Source: Actinoplanes sp. NBC_00393
GTDB lineage: Bacteria; Actinomycetota; Actinomycetes; Mycobacteriales; Micromonosporaceae
Direction of reading: 5' to 3'
NCBI RefSeq assembly: GCF_036053395.1
Contig: NZ_CP107942.1
Span: forward strand, 10,530,001 to 10,594,000
DNA length: 64,000 nt
The position numbers and the translations under genes are program-made. This document shows positions 9,323 through 19,187 of the stretch, piece by piece. The notes under the pieces are model-generated. The model was not told where the DNA came from. It saw nothing but the letters and a program-made list of their open reading frames with translations, and made no database searches. Position 1 is the stretch's first letter; each line of letters opens with the position of its first letter.

Positions 9323-9978
9323 GCGGGGAACGGGTCCGGATCATCCTGGCCGACGATCACACCGTGATGCGGGCGGGAGTCGTCGCCCTGCTGACCCCCG
9401 AGTCCGGGATCGACATCATCGGCGAGGCCGGCAACGGGCGGCAGGCCGTCGAACTGGTCGACCGGCTCGCTCCGGACGTCGCCCTGCTCGACCTGCGCAT
9501 GCCGGTGCTGGACGGGGTGGAGGCCACCGCTGAGATCGTGGCCGCTGGTGGGCGTACCCGGGTGCTGATCCTCACCACGTACGACACCGACGCCGACATC
9601 GAGCGGGCCGTGGAGGCCGGCGCCGTCGGGTACCTGCTCAAGGACGCCACCGGCGAACAGCTCGTGGCCGCGGTGCACGCCGCCGCCCGGGGCGAGACGG
9701 TCCTCGCGCCGAGGGTGGCGCAGCGGCTCGTCGCCCGCATGCGGGAGCCGGCGCCGGTGTCACTGACCGTCCGCGAAATCGAGGTGCTCAACGCTGTGGC
9801 GGACGGGCTCTCCAACCCCGACATCGGCCGGAAGCTGGTCATCGCCGAGGCGACCGTGAAGACGCACCTGCTGCGCATCTTCGCGAAACTCGACGTCAGT
9901 GACCGTACGCATGCGGTGGTGGTGGCCCTGGACCGCGGCCTCATCACCCGGCCGGGCAAGCGTGCCGGGCAGGCCTAG
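9319..9978 (+). CDS. NarL/FixJ-family response regulator
   Basis: DNA-binding partner of the preceding kinase, 219 aa. The receiver domain shows the acidic pair D12/D13, phosphoacceptor D58 (ALLDLRMP), the conserved Thr in LILTTYD and Lys in YLLKDAT. A C-terminal LuxR helix-turn-helix follows: LTVREIEVLNAVADGLSNPDIGRKL...EATVKTHLLRIFAKL. The ATG lies inside the kinase stop (ATGA). Its own TAG at 9976-9978 overlaps the stop of the convergent gene at 9975 by three bases. Probable targets are the upstream operon or other membrane-stress genes; this is inferred from position only. Confidence 0.94.
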   Translation: MSGERVRIILADDHTVMRAGVVALLTPESGIDIIGEAGNGRQAVELVDRLAPDVALLDLRMPVLDGVEATAEIVAAGGRTRVLILTTYDTDADIERAVEAGAVGYLLKDATGEQLVAAVHAAARGETVLAPRVAQRLVARMREPAPVSLTVREIEVLNAVADGLSNPDIGRKLVIAEATVKTHLLRIFAKLDVSDRTHAVVVALDRGLITRPGKRAGQA

Positions 9979-10457
9979 TCCGGCACGTGGCCGAGCAGAT
10001 CCAGCAGCATCACGATGAAGAAGCTGGCACCGGCGCCGAACGCCGCGGTCAGGGCGTAGCCGATCGCCAGGTCGGCGCCGGTGGGGGTGATCCGGGTGTC
10101 CGGATCCCAGTCCACCCGCACCTCCCCGTCGACGACCTGGAAATCGCCGAGCCGGAACCCGTCGCGGGACAGCCGGCTGGTCTCCGGGTCCTTGGGCCGC
10201 AGCAGATAGGCCGCGCCGTCGTGGACCACCCGCACCTTGTACGACCCGCGCGTGTACCGCCCCGGACCGGGCCGCAGGACGGCCGGCACGCCGTCGATCG
10301 TCATCCTCAGGTGCTTGCGATCGCGGGTGCCGATCGGCACGTGCTTGCGGGCCGCCGGGTCGCCGATCCTCTCGATCGTGACGAACCCGCCGGCCCGCAC
10401 CGCCACCCGGCCCTCGGTCACCCGGACATCGATCGGCGTCTCCTGCACGTCGTCCAT
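9975..10457 (-). CDS. Hypothetical protein with a C-terminal membrane helix
   Basis: Predicted 160-aa protein from ATG 10457; a TTG at 10484 would add nine residues. The first ~125 residues are polar and rich in beta-strands (VRVTEGRVAVRAGGFVTIER, then LRMTIDGVPAVLRPGPGRYT). The last 35 form one strongly hydrophobic stretch, IGYALTAAFGAGASFFIVML, that should anchor the protein in the membrane. I do not recognise a family. It starts 29 bp after the end of the aminopeptidase P gene on the same strand, so the two may be cotranscribed. Confidence 0.6.
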   Translation of the reverse strand: MDDVQETPIDVRVTEGRVAVRAGGFVTIERIGDPAARKHVPIGTRDRKHLRMTIDGVPAVLRPGPGRYTRGSYKVRVVHDGAAYLLRPKDPETSRLSRDGFRLGDFQVVDGEVRVDWDPDTRITPTGADLAIGYALTAAFGAGASFFIVMLLDLLGHVPD

Positions 10458-10486
10458 GCCGGACAGTGTGCCGGAGGTGATCAAAC

Positions 10487-11938
10487 TCAGCCGGGCAGGC
10501 GCGGGCCGGCCTCACGCTGCGACGCCAGCCACTGCTCCACCTCGCCGGAGGACCGCGGCAGGCCGGCCGACAGGTTGCGGCAGCCGTCCGCGGTCACCAG
10601 CACGTCGTCCTCGATCCGGACGCCGACGCCGCGCAGCTCCTCGGGGACCAGGTCGTCCTCGGCCTGGAAGTACAGACCCGGCTCGACGGTCAGCACGTAG
10701 CCCTCCTGCAGCCGGCCGTCCCGGTAGGTCTCGTTACGAGCGTTCGCGCAGTCGTGCACGTCGATGCCGAGCATGTGGCCGAACCCGTGCAGCGTCCAGC
10801 GCCGGTAGACGGTGCTCTTCTCGCTCATCGCCTCGTCCACGCTGACCGGGAGCAGGCCCAGGTCGTGCAGGCCCTCGGCGAGCACCCGCATGCAGGTCCG
10901 GTGGACGTCGCGGAACGCCACGCCGGGCCGGATGGCGTCCATCCCGGCCTGCTGCGACGCGTACACGATGTCGTAGACCTGGCGCTGCAACGGGGTGAAG
11001 GTCCCGGAGACCGGCACGGTACGCGTGACGTCCGCGGTGTACAGGTTGTGGCCCTCCACACCCATGTCCATCAGCAGCAGCTCACCCGGCGTGGTGACCC
11101 CGGTGTTGCGGACCCAGTGCAGGATCGTCGCGTGCGGGCCGGAGCCGACGATCGAGCTGTAGCCGACGTCGTTGCCGTCGTGCCGGGCGCGCAGCCCGAA
11201 CACCCCCTCCAGCAGGCGCTCCTTGACGCTGCGGTCGGCCGGCAGCACCCTCGCCACGTCCTCGAAGCCGAACACCGTGGCGTCGATCGCAGCCTGCAGC
11301 TGGGCAATCTCCCACTCGTCCTTCACCAGCTTGAGCTCGGAGATCACCCGGGCCAGCTCGCGGTCGCGGGGGCGGCTGCGGTCCGGCTCGTAGGCCAGCA
11401 CCGCCCGGTCCACGTTCGCGTCCAGGCCGCGCAGCACCCGGGTCCGGCCCGGCGCCGAATGGGCCAGGGCCGGGCCCAGCTCACCCAGCGGCGCCGTGTC
11501 CAGGCCCAGCTCCGTCGACTTCTCGGAGAGCGTGTGGGTCCGGCCGATCCAGAGCTCACCGTTGCGGTCCCGGAAGAACCGGTCGGTGTCCTTCGAATTG
11601 CGCTGCCGGGTGTAGAGCACCGCGTCATGACCGGAGCCGCTCGGCCGCAGCACCAGCACGCTGTCCGGGTCGCGGTCGCCGGTCAGGTAGAAGAAGTCGC
11701 TGCCGGGGCGGAACGGGTAGTCGGTGTCGTTCGCCCGCACCTTCTCGTTGCCGCTCGGGATGATCAGCGTCTCGCCGGGGAAGGCCTCGGAGAGCGCCGC
11801 GCGGCGCTTCGCGTAGTTCGGCACCTCGGGCAGCGGTGCGACCGTCAACGGGTCCTCCCGCCAGCCGCTGCGCATGAACTGCAGAAACGCCTCCGGGAAG
11901 TCGGGGTCGTGGGACTCCGTCTTGGGCTGGTCGGACAT
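10487..11938 (-). CDS. pepP: Xaa-Pro aminopeptidase (aminopeptidase P, M24B)
   Basis: Cytosolic metalloprotease of 483 aa that removes the N-terminal residue from peptides with proline in position two. It has the N-terminal creatinase-like domain (to about residue 195) and the C-terminal pita-bread domain. The five metal ligands of the family can all be placed: D291 (LLMDMG), D303 (YTADVTRT), H388 (HGFGHMLGID), E419 (LTVEPGLY) and E443 (VRIEDD). A further active-site His is in ILHWVRN (His274). The ATG at 11938 gives MSDQPKTESHDP, typical of actinobacterial members. All catalytic residues are intact. Confidence 0.93.
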   Translation of the reverse strand: MSDQPKTESHDPDFPEAFLQFMRSGWREDPLTVAPLPEVPNYAKRRAALSEAFPGETLIIPSGNEKVRANDTDYPFRPGSDFFYLTGDRDPDSVLVLRPSGSGHDAVLYTRQRNSKDTDRFFRDRNGELWIGRTHTLSEKSTELGLDTAPLGELGPALAHSAPGRTRVLRGLDANVDRAVLAYEPDRSRPRDRELARVISELKLVKDEWEIAQLQAAIDATVFGFEDVARVLPADRSVKERLLEGVFGLRARHDGNDVGYSSIVGSGPHATILHWVRNTGVTTPGELLLMDMGVEGHNLYTADVTRTVPVSGTFTPLQRQVYDIVYASQQAGMDAIRPGVAFRDVHRTCMRVLAEGLHDLGLLPVSVDEAMSEKSTVYRRWTLHGFGHMLGIDVHDCANARNETYRDGRLQEGYVLTVEPGLYFQAEDDLVPEELRGVGVRIEDDVLVTADGCRNLSAGLPRSSGEVEQWLASQREAGPRLPG

Positions 11939-11971
11939 GTGGGGTGCCTCCGTTCTCCGCTGCCTGCGACG

Positions 11972-12535
11972 TTACAACCTCCCGCCGCCGTTCCCGTATG
12001 CGGAGACGGCGGTGCGGGTCAGGCACGCCAGCCGGGCGCCGGCCATGCCGGCCTCGCCGGGGGCGGTGTGCGTACGCTCCGCGTGCAGCACCAGCGACCA
12101 GGGCTGGCGGTCCACGTCGAAGTGCCACGACTGCTTGCTGGCGGCGCGGGCGTTCCCGTCGGCGTCAGCGGTGAAGTCCAGCCAGATCTCGTTGCGCGGG
12201 TTGGCGTACTCCGGGTCGACAGAAGGCTGCACCGGGTCGATCCGGTGCTGGAAGTGCGGGCCGGCGTCGGCGGGCTTGTCGGTGCAGGGGTTGACGTGCA
12301 GGTGCGCGCCGTACGCCCGTCCCGGCACCAGACCGGTGACCTTGAGCCGGACGCTGACGCCGGTCTTCTCGTCGGTGACCGTGACCTTGGCGGTGGCGCC
12401 TTCCGGGACCGCGGTGGTGTCGTAGGTGACGGCGGGCGTGGCCTCGTTCCAGGCGCGGAAGGTGCCCTCGGTGACGTCGGCGGGCACGTAGCTCGGCAGG
12501 ATCAGCGGGACTGCGAAGAGCAGCAAGCTATTCAT
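11972..12535 (-). CDS. Secreted Cu/Zn superoxide dismutase-like protein
   Basis: Predicted exported protein of 187 aa with a short N-terminal hydrophobic segment (MNSLLLFAVPLILPSYVPAD). The body has the Cu/Zn-SOD pattern: AHLHVNPC with H78/H80 as copper ligands and C84, AGPHFQH with H94 as the bridging-type His, SLVLHAERTH with H151 as the last copper ligand, and ARLAC with C171, which would form the SOD disulfide with C84. The usual zinc-loop sequence between H97 and the strand NEIWLDFTADADG is not obvious. The zinc site may therefore be altered, making it either a copper-only SOD or a non-catalytic relative. It would act outside the membrane. The upstream gap holds a perfect 44-bp palindrome. 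Confidence 0.75.
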   Translation of the reverse strand: MNSLLLFAVPLILPSYVPADVTEGTFRAWNEATPAVTYDTTAVPEGATAKVTVTDEKTGVSVRLKVTGLVPGRAYGAHLHVNPCTDKPADAGPHFQHRIDPVQPSVDPEYANPRNEIWLDFTADADGNARAASKQSWHFDVDRQPWSLVLHAERTHTAPGEAGMAGARLACLTRTAVSAYGNGGGRL

Positions 12536-12893
12536 CCTAAAATTCTGACAAATCCCCTTAAAGCGGGTGGCTTTTCGCCGGAGCTGACCAGGCGGACGTC
12601 GGCGAGAAGATGCCGCATGCCCGATTCACACTCGATCCGAGCGCAGGGGGCCTGGCCGTGCGGGAGTGCCGGCACCCGGCGCCACATACGCTGCGGGTGT
12701 GCGCACACCCGCAGCGTATGTGGCCACTCCAGTGAGCTATCGGACCGCCGTGAGCAAGCGAGATGGCGCACCGGGCGGGCGGGGCCCGGAGCGGGTGGCT
12801 GTGCGTGGCCGGCGTCGATCCCGGATGGAAGGCTGTGCCCGAGCGCGGCGGGTGGGACGCTGAGCCGGGACGAGACAGCGGAGGGACGCGGAC
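12536..12893. other. Divergent intergenic region (SOD-like gene / sugar kinase)
   Basis: 358 bp between two divergent genes. It should hold both promoters. The only strong structure is the palindrome at 12681-12724, annotated separately. GGAGGGA at 12880-12886 is the ribosome-binding site of the PfkB kinase. Open frames across it have no coding character. Confidence 0.6.
12681..12724. repeat. Perfect 44-bp palindrome (22-bp arms, no spacer)
   Basis: Arms 12681-12702 and 12703-12724 are exact reverse complements; the right half begins GCACACCCGCAGCGTATGTG. The same 22-mer recurs in altered form (19 of 22 identical) at 62436-62457 next to its own inverted partner, so this is a dispersed element rather than a chance hairpin. 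There is no T-run, so an intrinsic terminator is unlikely. It could be an operator for a dimeric or tetrameric regulator, or a cruciform-forming repeat. Confidence 0.85.
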
Positions 12894-13832
12894 ATGGGTT
12901 ACGCGATGGTGTTGGGCGAGGCGCTGATCGACCTGCTCGAGGCCGACCTCGACGGCGAGCAGATCTACCGGCAGGCGATCGGTGGCGCGCCGCTCAACGT
13001 CGCCGTCGGGGTCTCCCGGCTCGGGGGTGACGCCCGATACGTGGGCACCCTCAGCGACGACGTGCTCGGCGACCGGATCGCGGCGTTCCTGCGCGAGGCG
13101 GGAGTGGGCCGGGACAGTGTGCGGCGGGTGCCGGTCTCGACCACGCTCGCGGTCACCACCTTCGAGGGCGCCGAGCCGACTTTCACGTTCTACGGTGAGC
13201 CGCCCTCGTACGCTCTGCTCGCCCCCACCGACCTGGACGTTTCCGCTGTGGCCGGCGCCGCCGTGCTCTACACCGGCTCGATCTGCCTGCTCCGGGAGCC
13301 TTTCCGGGCGGCGGCCCGCGCGGCCTGGTCCACGCCCGGCCCGCTGCGGGTCTTCGATCCCAACGTCCGGCCGACCCTGCTCCCGGACGCCGCCGCGGTG
13401 GCCGCCCTCCGCGATCTGGTCGAGGAGTTCTTCGCCTCCGCCGACCTGGTGAAACTCAGCGCCGCCGACGCCGTGGTGCTCTACGGCGAGGACGACCCGG
13501 CAGCCGCCGCGGCCCGTATCCGTGCCCTGGGCGCCGGCGCGGTCGTCGTCACCTGCGGCTCGGCCGGCGCGCATGTCACGGCCGCCGACGGCTCCGCGAT
13601 GATGCCCGCCCCGTCGGTCGCCGCGATCGACGCCACCGGCGCCGGCGACTCGGTGATGGGCGCCCTGATCCACCGCCTGCTCACCGACGGCCTGCCCGGC
13701 GATCTCGACGGCTGGCAGCGCAACGTCCGCTTCGCCCTGGCGGTGGCCGGCCTGGTCTGCGAACGCAAGGGCGGCGCCACCGCCATGCCCACCCCGGCCG
13801 AACTCACCGCCCGCTGGGGCGCCCTGCGGTGA
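12894..13832 (+). CDS. PfkB-family carbohydrate kinase (fructokinase/ribokinase type)
   Basis: ATP-dependent sugar kinase of 312 aa. The N-terminal PfkB signature is GGAPLNVAVGVSRLGG (about residues 29-45). The C-terminal signature is AAIDATGAGDSVMGALIHRL with the catalytic base Asp of GAGD near residue 252. The run FDPNVRPTL is typical of fructokinase-like members. The substrate is probably fructose or a related ketose, but sequence alone cannot exclude ribose or 2-keto-3-deoxygluconate. GGAGGGA lies 7 nt before the ATG. It appears to be a single-gene unit. Confidence 0.88.
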   Translation: MGYAMVLGEALIDLLEADLDGEQIYRQAIGGAPLNVAVGVSRLGGDARYVGTLSDDVLGDRIAAFLREAGVGRDSVRRVPVSTTLAVTTFEGAEPTFTFYGEPPSYALLAPTDLDVSAVAGAAVLYTGSICLLREPFRAAARAAWSTPGPLRVFDPNVRPTLLPDAAAVAALRDLVEEFFASADLVKLSAADAVVLYGEDDPAAAAARIRALGAGAVVVTCGSAGAHVTAADGSAMMPAPSVAAIDATGAGDSVMGALIHRLLTDGLPGDLDGWQRNVRFALAVAGLVCERKGGATAMPTPAELTARWGALR

Positions 13833-13885
13833 CCGGCGCCGGCGACCGAGGCGCGTCGGAGCAACGGCGGCAATGGCGTCGCGGG

Positions 13886-14281
13886 TCAGTCCCCCAGGGC
13901 GCGGGCGATGAACTTCTGCCGGTCCAGCAGCACGCGTTCCACCCGGACCTCGGCGACCAGCGCATCCCCGTCGTGGACGGTGACGTCGAAGTAGAGCTTT
14001 CGCCCCTCCACCTTGTTCAGCGTGGCCTGTGCGGTGACCCGGCGGCCGACCGGTGTGGGCGCCCGGTGTTCGATCTCCGCGCGGCTGCCGACCGTGGTGA
14101 CGCCGCCGGGCATCTGGCGGGCGGTCGCGGCCACGGTCGCGGCCTCGGCCAGGGCGAGCAGCCGGGGCGTGCCCAGGACCGGCACGTCGCCGGACCCGAG
14201 GGACTGGGCGGTGTCGGCGTCGGTGACGGTCAACTCGACCCGGGCGTTGAGACCGGGCGCGAACTCCGGAAGCTCCATCAT
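13886..14281 (-). CDS. Hotdog-fold thioesterase (FlK-like)
   Basis: Predicted acyl-CoA thioesterase of 131 aa. The segment VLGTPRLLALAEAATVAAT forms the central hotdog helix, as in fluoroacetyl-CoA thioesterase relatives. It is followed by strands VGSRAEIEHRAPTPVGRRVTAQA and KLYFDVTVHDGDALVAEVRVERVLL. No substrate can be named. The ATG at 14281 (a second ATG follows at 14278) is 6 bp downstream of the stop of the PH-domain gene, so it is probably the last gene of that operon. Confidence 0.8.
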   Translation of the reverse strand: MMELPEFAPGLNARVELTVTDADTAQSLGSGDVPVLGTPRLLALAEAATVAATARQMPGGVTTVGSRAEIEHRAPTPVGRRVTAQATLNKVEGRKLYFDVTVHDGDALVAEVRVERVLLDRQKFIARALGD

Positions 14282-14287
14282 CAAAGC

Positions 14288-15895
14288 TTAAGACTGTGAA
14301 GGCCGCTGCCAGTACGTCTCATCGTCCGGCGCGCCCGGCCCCGGCGGCGGGTATCCGCCCCCGGCCGGCACTGATCCAGGCGGCACCGATCCGGGCGGCA
14401 CGGCCGGGAACGCGGACTGCGCGGGCGAGCCAGGCCCAGCCGCCTGCGCGGGCGAGCCGAACCCCACGGGCTGCGCGGAGAAGCCAGGGCCGGCAGAGAA
14501 GCCAGGGCCGGCGGAGAGCCCGCGTGCCTGGCGCGCCCGCAGCGCCAACTGCTCAGCAAGAGCCCAAGCCTCCGCCAGATCACGATCCCGGGCGATCCCG
14601 GCGCGCCCGCCGGCCGTGTCGGCGTAGACGGTGGCCAGGCGAAGCTGGCGCTGCAGTGGCCCTTGAACGACCCGGACGCTCTGCAGCCGCGCATAAGGCA
14701 CCAGGCTCATCTCCCGCGTGACCCGCCCGGACCGGCTGACGAACACGTCCGGAGTGAGGCCGGCGCCGTAGAAGCGCAGCGCGAACGGATGCAGCCAGCG
14801 CGCCCGGGCCGGCGGCGGCGAGGTCGCCAGGGCGGTCAGGTCGACGCCGGGGAACACCGCCGCGACCAGCGCCCGGGCCGTCCCGATGTCACCGACCGGC
14901 ATGAGGCGGTCGGAGGCCTTGTCGTCGCCCGGCTCCGGGCCGGAGTAACCGGCGATGTCCAGGCGCAGGTTGAGCCAGCGCTTGGCGCGCCACAGCAGCG
15001 GCCAGGTCACCCGTACCGTCTGCACGCGGTGCAGAGGAACCACCTGGCTGCGCGTCTCCACCAGGCCGTAGTGCAGCACCAGCCGCTGCTCCGGGTCGCG
15101 GGCGGCCCGGAAGTCCCAGTCGCGCAGCACCCGGCGGATCGGCTGGAGCAGCACACCGGCCATCGCGGTCACCGTGCTCGCGATGCCGATGAACGTCCAG
15201 GAGCCCTCGAACACGAACTGCGCGGACACCCAGGCGATGCCGATCGGCAGGAAGAGCGCCTGCGGCGTCAGCAGCTGGCTGACCAGCAGATCCTGGTTAC
15301 GGACGCGGTAGAGCGGGGCTTCCATGGGTGGCGCGGCGGCGTTTGCCGCCGGGTCCGCGGTGGTCGTTCCGGGTGCCGGAGCAGTGGTACGCCCGGACAG
15401 CGCCAACAGCCGCTCCCGGAGTGCCGCGGCGTCGCGGACCGTGAGGTACGCCAGCGGCGCCTCGGTCTTGCCGCCGCCGACCACCTCGAGCCGGAGCTCG
15501 GCCAGCCCGGTCAGCTGGGCGAGCAGCGGCCGCCGCAGCTCGACGGCCTGCAGCCGGTCCAGCGGGATCGCTCGGTTGCGCCGCCAGATCAGGCCCTCGG
15601 TGATCCGCAGTTCGCGGCCCACCACGTGATAGCCGGTGCTCCACCAGCCGATCACCGAGAAGATCACCACGCCGATCGCGAGGACCGCCACCACCATGGC
15701 GAAGTGCGCGGCGCCGAGCTGGTTAAACGTCTGCCAGGACAGCGCGGCGACGATCACCACGATGCTCTTGGCCCCGTTCAGCAGGGGGCTGAGCGGGTGC
15801 AGCCGCTGCCGTCCCTCCGGCTCGGCGGGCGGAACCGGAGCCGGGTACGACGGGCCGGCGTAGGGCGGGGTGGGCGGGAGGCCGGGGCTGGTCAC
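14288..15895 (-). CDS. Membrane protein with repeated bacterial PH (bPH_2/DUF304) domains, YdbT-like
   Basis: Integral membrane protein of 535 aa. A Pro-rich N-terminus is followed by paired helices (about 42-90) and a first bPH_2 domain (GYHVVGRELRITEGLIWRRNRAIPLDRLQAVEL). A second helix pair (about 210-260) precedes the second bPH domain (LVLHYGLVETRSQVVPLHRVQTVRV). A third, helix-less copy follows (PDVFVSRSGRVTREMSLVPYARLQSVRV). The repeated "R...IPL.R.Q.V" strand marks each domain. The C-terminal ~70 residues are low-complexity Gly/Pro/Ser. GTG 15895 overlaps the stop of the preceding small PH protein (GTGA), as in YdbS-YdbT pairs. YdbT-type proteins are linked to envelope stress and antimicrobial-peptide tolerance; no reaction is known. 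Confidence 0.85.
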   Translation of the reverse strand: MTSPGLPPTPPYAGPSYPAPVPPAEPEGRQRLHPLSPLLNGAKSIVVIVAALSWQTFNQLGAAHFAMVVAVLAIGVVIFSVIGWWSTGYHVVGRELRITEGLIWRRNRAIPLDRLQAVELRRPLLAQLTGLAELRLEVVGGGKTEAPLAYLTVRDAAALRERLLALSGRTTAPAPGTTTADPAANAAAPPMEAPLYRVRNQDLLVSQLLTPQALFLPIGIAWVSAQFVFEGSWTFIGIASTVTAMAGVLLQPIRRVLRDWDFRAARDPEQRLVLHYGLVETRSQVVPLHRVQTVRVTWPLLWRAKRWLNLRLDIAGYSGPEPGDDKASDRLMPVGDIGTARALVAAVFPGVDLTALATSPPPARARWLHPFALRFYGAGLTPDVFVSRSGRVTREMSLVPYARLQSVRVVQGPLQRQLRLATVYADTAGGRAGIARDRDLAEAWALAEQLALRARQARGLSAGPGFSAGPGFSAQPVGFGSPAQAAGPGSPAQSAFPAVPPGSVPPGSVPAGGGYPPPGPGAPDDETYWQRPSQS

Positions 15896-16458
15896 AGGCC
15901 CTCGGCCCGGTCCTCGCCGAGGGCGGTCAGCCGGTCGCGCAGGCGGGACGCCTCCTCCGGCGGCAGGCCGGGGATCCGGGCGTCGCTGGCCGCGGCGGCG
16001 GTGTGCAGTTGCACCGTGGCCAGCCCGAACGCACGTTCCAGCGGGCCGGCGGTGACGTCGACGTACTGCATCCGCGCGTACGGAACGATGGACAGGTGAC
16101 GGACCAGCAGCCCGTGGCGGACGAGCAGGTCGTTGTCGCGTTCCGCGTACCCCCAGGCTTTGACCGCCCGGGCCTCGATCACCGCACGCCAGATGCCCAT
16201 CAGGACCACCGCGAGGATCGCGAACGGCCACCAGGACTGCCCGCCCAGCGCCCAGCCGACGCTGAGCCCGGCGACCAGGAAGGCGATCCACGCGCTGAGC
16301 CCGATCAACTCGACGATGATCAGCTTCGGCGAGACGGGGCGCCACTCGACCGTGTCCGGCCAGGGTTCGAGGGCATCGATGACGTTGTTTCGGTCCGGAG
16401 TGCCGCCTCGCGGCGCGGAGGCCGAAACTGCGTCACTGGTGCGGGACGGCTCGCTCAC
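15892..16458 (-). CDS. Small PH-domain membrane protein, YdbS-like
   Basis: Partner of the larger PH-domain protein, 188 aa from GTG 16458. Two adjacent hydrophobic helices (about 47-92) lead into a single bPH_2 domain: AERDNDLLVRHGLLVRHLSIVPYARMQYVDVTAGPLERAFGLATVQLHTA. The pattern (short YdbS followed by long YdbT, with stop and start overlapping by 4 bp) is a well-known pairing and suggests a complex at the cytoplasmic membrane. Confidence 0.87.
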   Translation of the reverse strand: MSEPSRTSDAVSASAPRGGTPDRNNVIDALEPWPDTVEWRPVSPKLIIVELIGLSAWIAFLVAGLSVGWALGGQSWWPFAILAVVLMGIWRAVIEARAVKAWGYAERDNDLLVRHGLLVRHLSIVPYARMQYVDVTAGPLERAFGLATVQLHTAAAASDARIPGLPPEEASRLRDRLTALGEDRAEGL

Positions 16459-16467
16459 ACCTGAAGC

Positions 16468-16707
16468 CTAGGAGATGACCGCATCTCCTGCCTCGCTGAA
16501 GGGTCTGACCTCACGCAGGAATCTGCGCGCGTCCAGGAACGAGCCGAGGGACTCCCGATGATCCACGCAGGCCAGCCAGGTCTTGCGGTACTCCGGGGTG
16601 TGCAGTTTCGGATTGTTCCACCGCAGTTGCCACGCGGCGTCCGCCCGGCAGCCCTTGGCCGAGCACTGGGGTTTGAGCACTGCGGGCTGAAAGAGATCCT
16701 CGACCAT
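16468..16707 (-). CDS. Small conserved actinobacterial protein with a probable zinc site
   Basis: Predicted 79-aa protein from ATG 16707. The four likely metal ligands are C15 and C20 (PQCSAKGC), and C47 and H50 (LACVDH). The intervening LRWNNPKLHTPEYRKTWLAC and following HRESLGSFLDARRFLREV match a family widespread in actinobacteria. That family is often labelled "acetone carboxylase" in databases, a name with no visible support here. Function unknown. Confidence 0.8.
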   Translation of the reverse strand: MVEDLFQPAVLKPQCSAKGCRADAAWQLRWNNPKLHTPEYRKTWLACVDHRESLGSFLDARRFLREVRPFSEAGDAVIS

Positions 16708-17028
16708 GACCAGAGCCTAGGGAGGTTGAGCGCCGGGCGGCCACGGGGGAAGCCGCCCGGCGACGAGCCAAATGCTACACGCTCCAGCCGGTTGCGTATC
16801 CACCCGGTGACCATGCCCGATCCGGCGGATCGCGCAGAAAGATCAACACGACCGGACTATGGCGTGCGGGGCAGCGATGGGGACAGTGCCGGCCGGTTGA
16901 CGGCACCTGCGCCTAGGCTTGCCGCAGCGGCTCCTAGGAACCTCTCAGCCGTGTGTTGTTGTGTGTCGTGTAAGTCTTGAACGTCGGCATCCACGCCGGC
17001 GGATCACGACCGTTGTGGAGGACGACCG
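16708..17028. other. Divergent intergenic region upstream of the MoxR operon
   Basis: 321 bp between divergent genes. It contains two copies of the 6-bp palindrome CCTAGG at 16910-16915 and 16931-16936 and a GT-rich stretch (16950-16970) just before the MoxR gene. GTGGAGG at 17014-17020 is the MoxR ribosome-binding site. No gene or RNA is recognised. Confidence 0.5.
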
Positions 17029-18188
<1,160 letters not shown>

Positions 18189-18192
<4 letters not shown>

Positions 18193-19187
18193 CCACCGCG
18201 CCCGCCACGGACGACTCCGCCCGGGCGGAGGCGGTCCTCGGCCGCCTGCAGTTGCTGGTCACCCGGAAACTGGACGGCCTGCTGCAGGGCGACTACGCGG
18301 GCCTGCTGCCCGGTCCGGGCACCGAGGCGGGCGAGTCCCGGGAGTACCGGCCGGGCGACGACGTGCGCCGGATGGACTGGCCGGTGACGGCGCGGACCAC
18401 GCTGCCGCACGTGCGCCAGACGGTGGCCGACCGCGAGCTGGAGACCTGGATGGCGGTCGACCTCTCGGCGAGCCTGGACTTCGGTACGGCACGCTGGCTG
18501 AAACGGGATCTGGTGATCGCCGCCGCGACCGCGATGGCCCATCTGACGGTCCGCGGCGGGAACCGGATCGGCGCGGTGGTGGGCACCGGCTCCGGCGTAC
18601 CGGAGAAGGGGGAGAGCCCGAGCTGGTGGCGCCGGAAGGCGGCGACGCAGCCGGCGCCGCACCCGGCCGGCCCGGTGGTCCGCCTGCCCGCGCGGCCCGG
18701 CCGCAAGGAGGCGCAGGGCCTGCTGCGGGCGATCGCCCGCACGCAGATCCGGCCCGGCCGGACCGACCTGGGCGCCCTGATCGACATGCTGAACCGGCCG
18801 CCGCGACGGCGTGGCGTGGCCGTGGTGATCTCCGACTTCCTGGCGCCGGTGGAGGGCTGGGCCCGGCCGGTGCGCAAGCTCGGGGTACGCCACGACGTGC
18901 TCGCGATCGAGGTGGTCGACCCGCGTGAGCTGGAGCTGCCCGACGTCGGCGTGCTGACGCTGGCCGACCCGGAGTCCGGCGCGCTGCACGAGGTCCAGAC
19001 CTCCGATCCGAAACTGCGCCAGCGGTACGCCGAGGCGGCCGGCGAACAGCGTGCCGCGATCGCCCGGACGCTGCGTGCCGCCGGCGCCGCCCACCTGCGC
19101 CTGCGCACCGACACCGACTGGCTGCTCGACATGGTCCGCTTCGTGGCCGCTCAACGCCACGCCCGTACCCGAGGGACCACACGATGA
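18189..19187 (+). CDS. DUF58 domain-containing protein
   Basis: 332-aa protein of the DUF58 family that accompanies MoxR ATPases. The signature REYRPGDDVRRMDWPVTARTTLPHVRQ, about 55 residues in, is followed by the VWA-like core (ELETWMAVDLSASLDFGT) with a degenerate DxSxS. No transmembrane helices are evident, unlike many DUF58 proteins. Overlapping start and stop codons with both neighbours (18189-18192 and 19184-19187) indicate a tight operon. Its precise role is unknown in the family. Confidence 0.9.
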
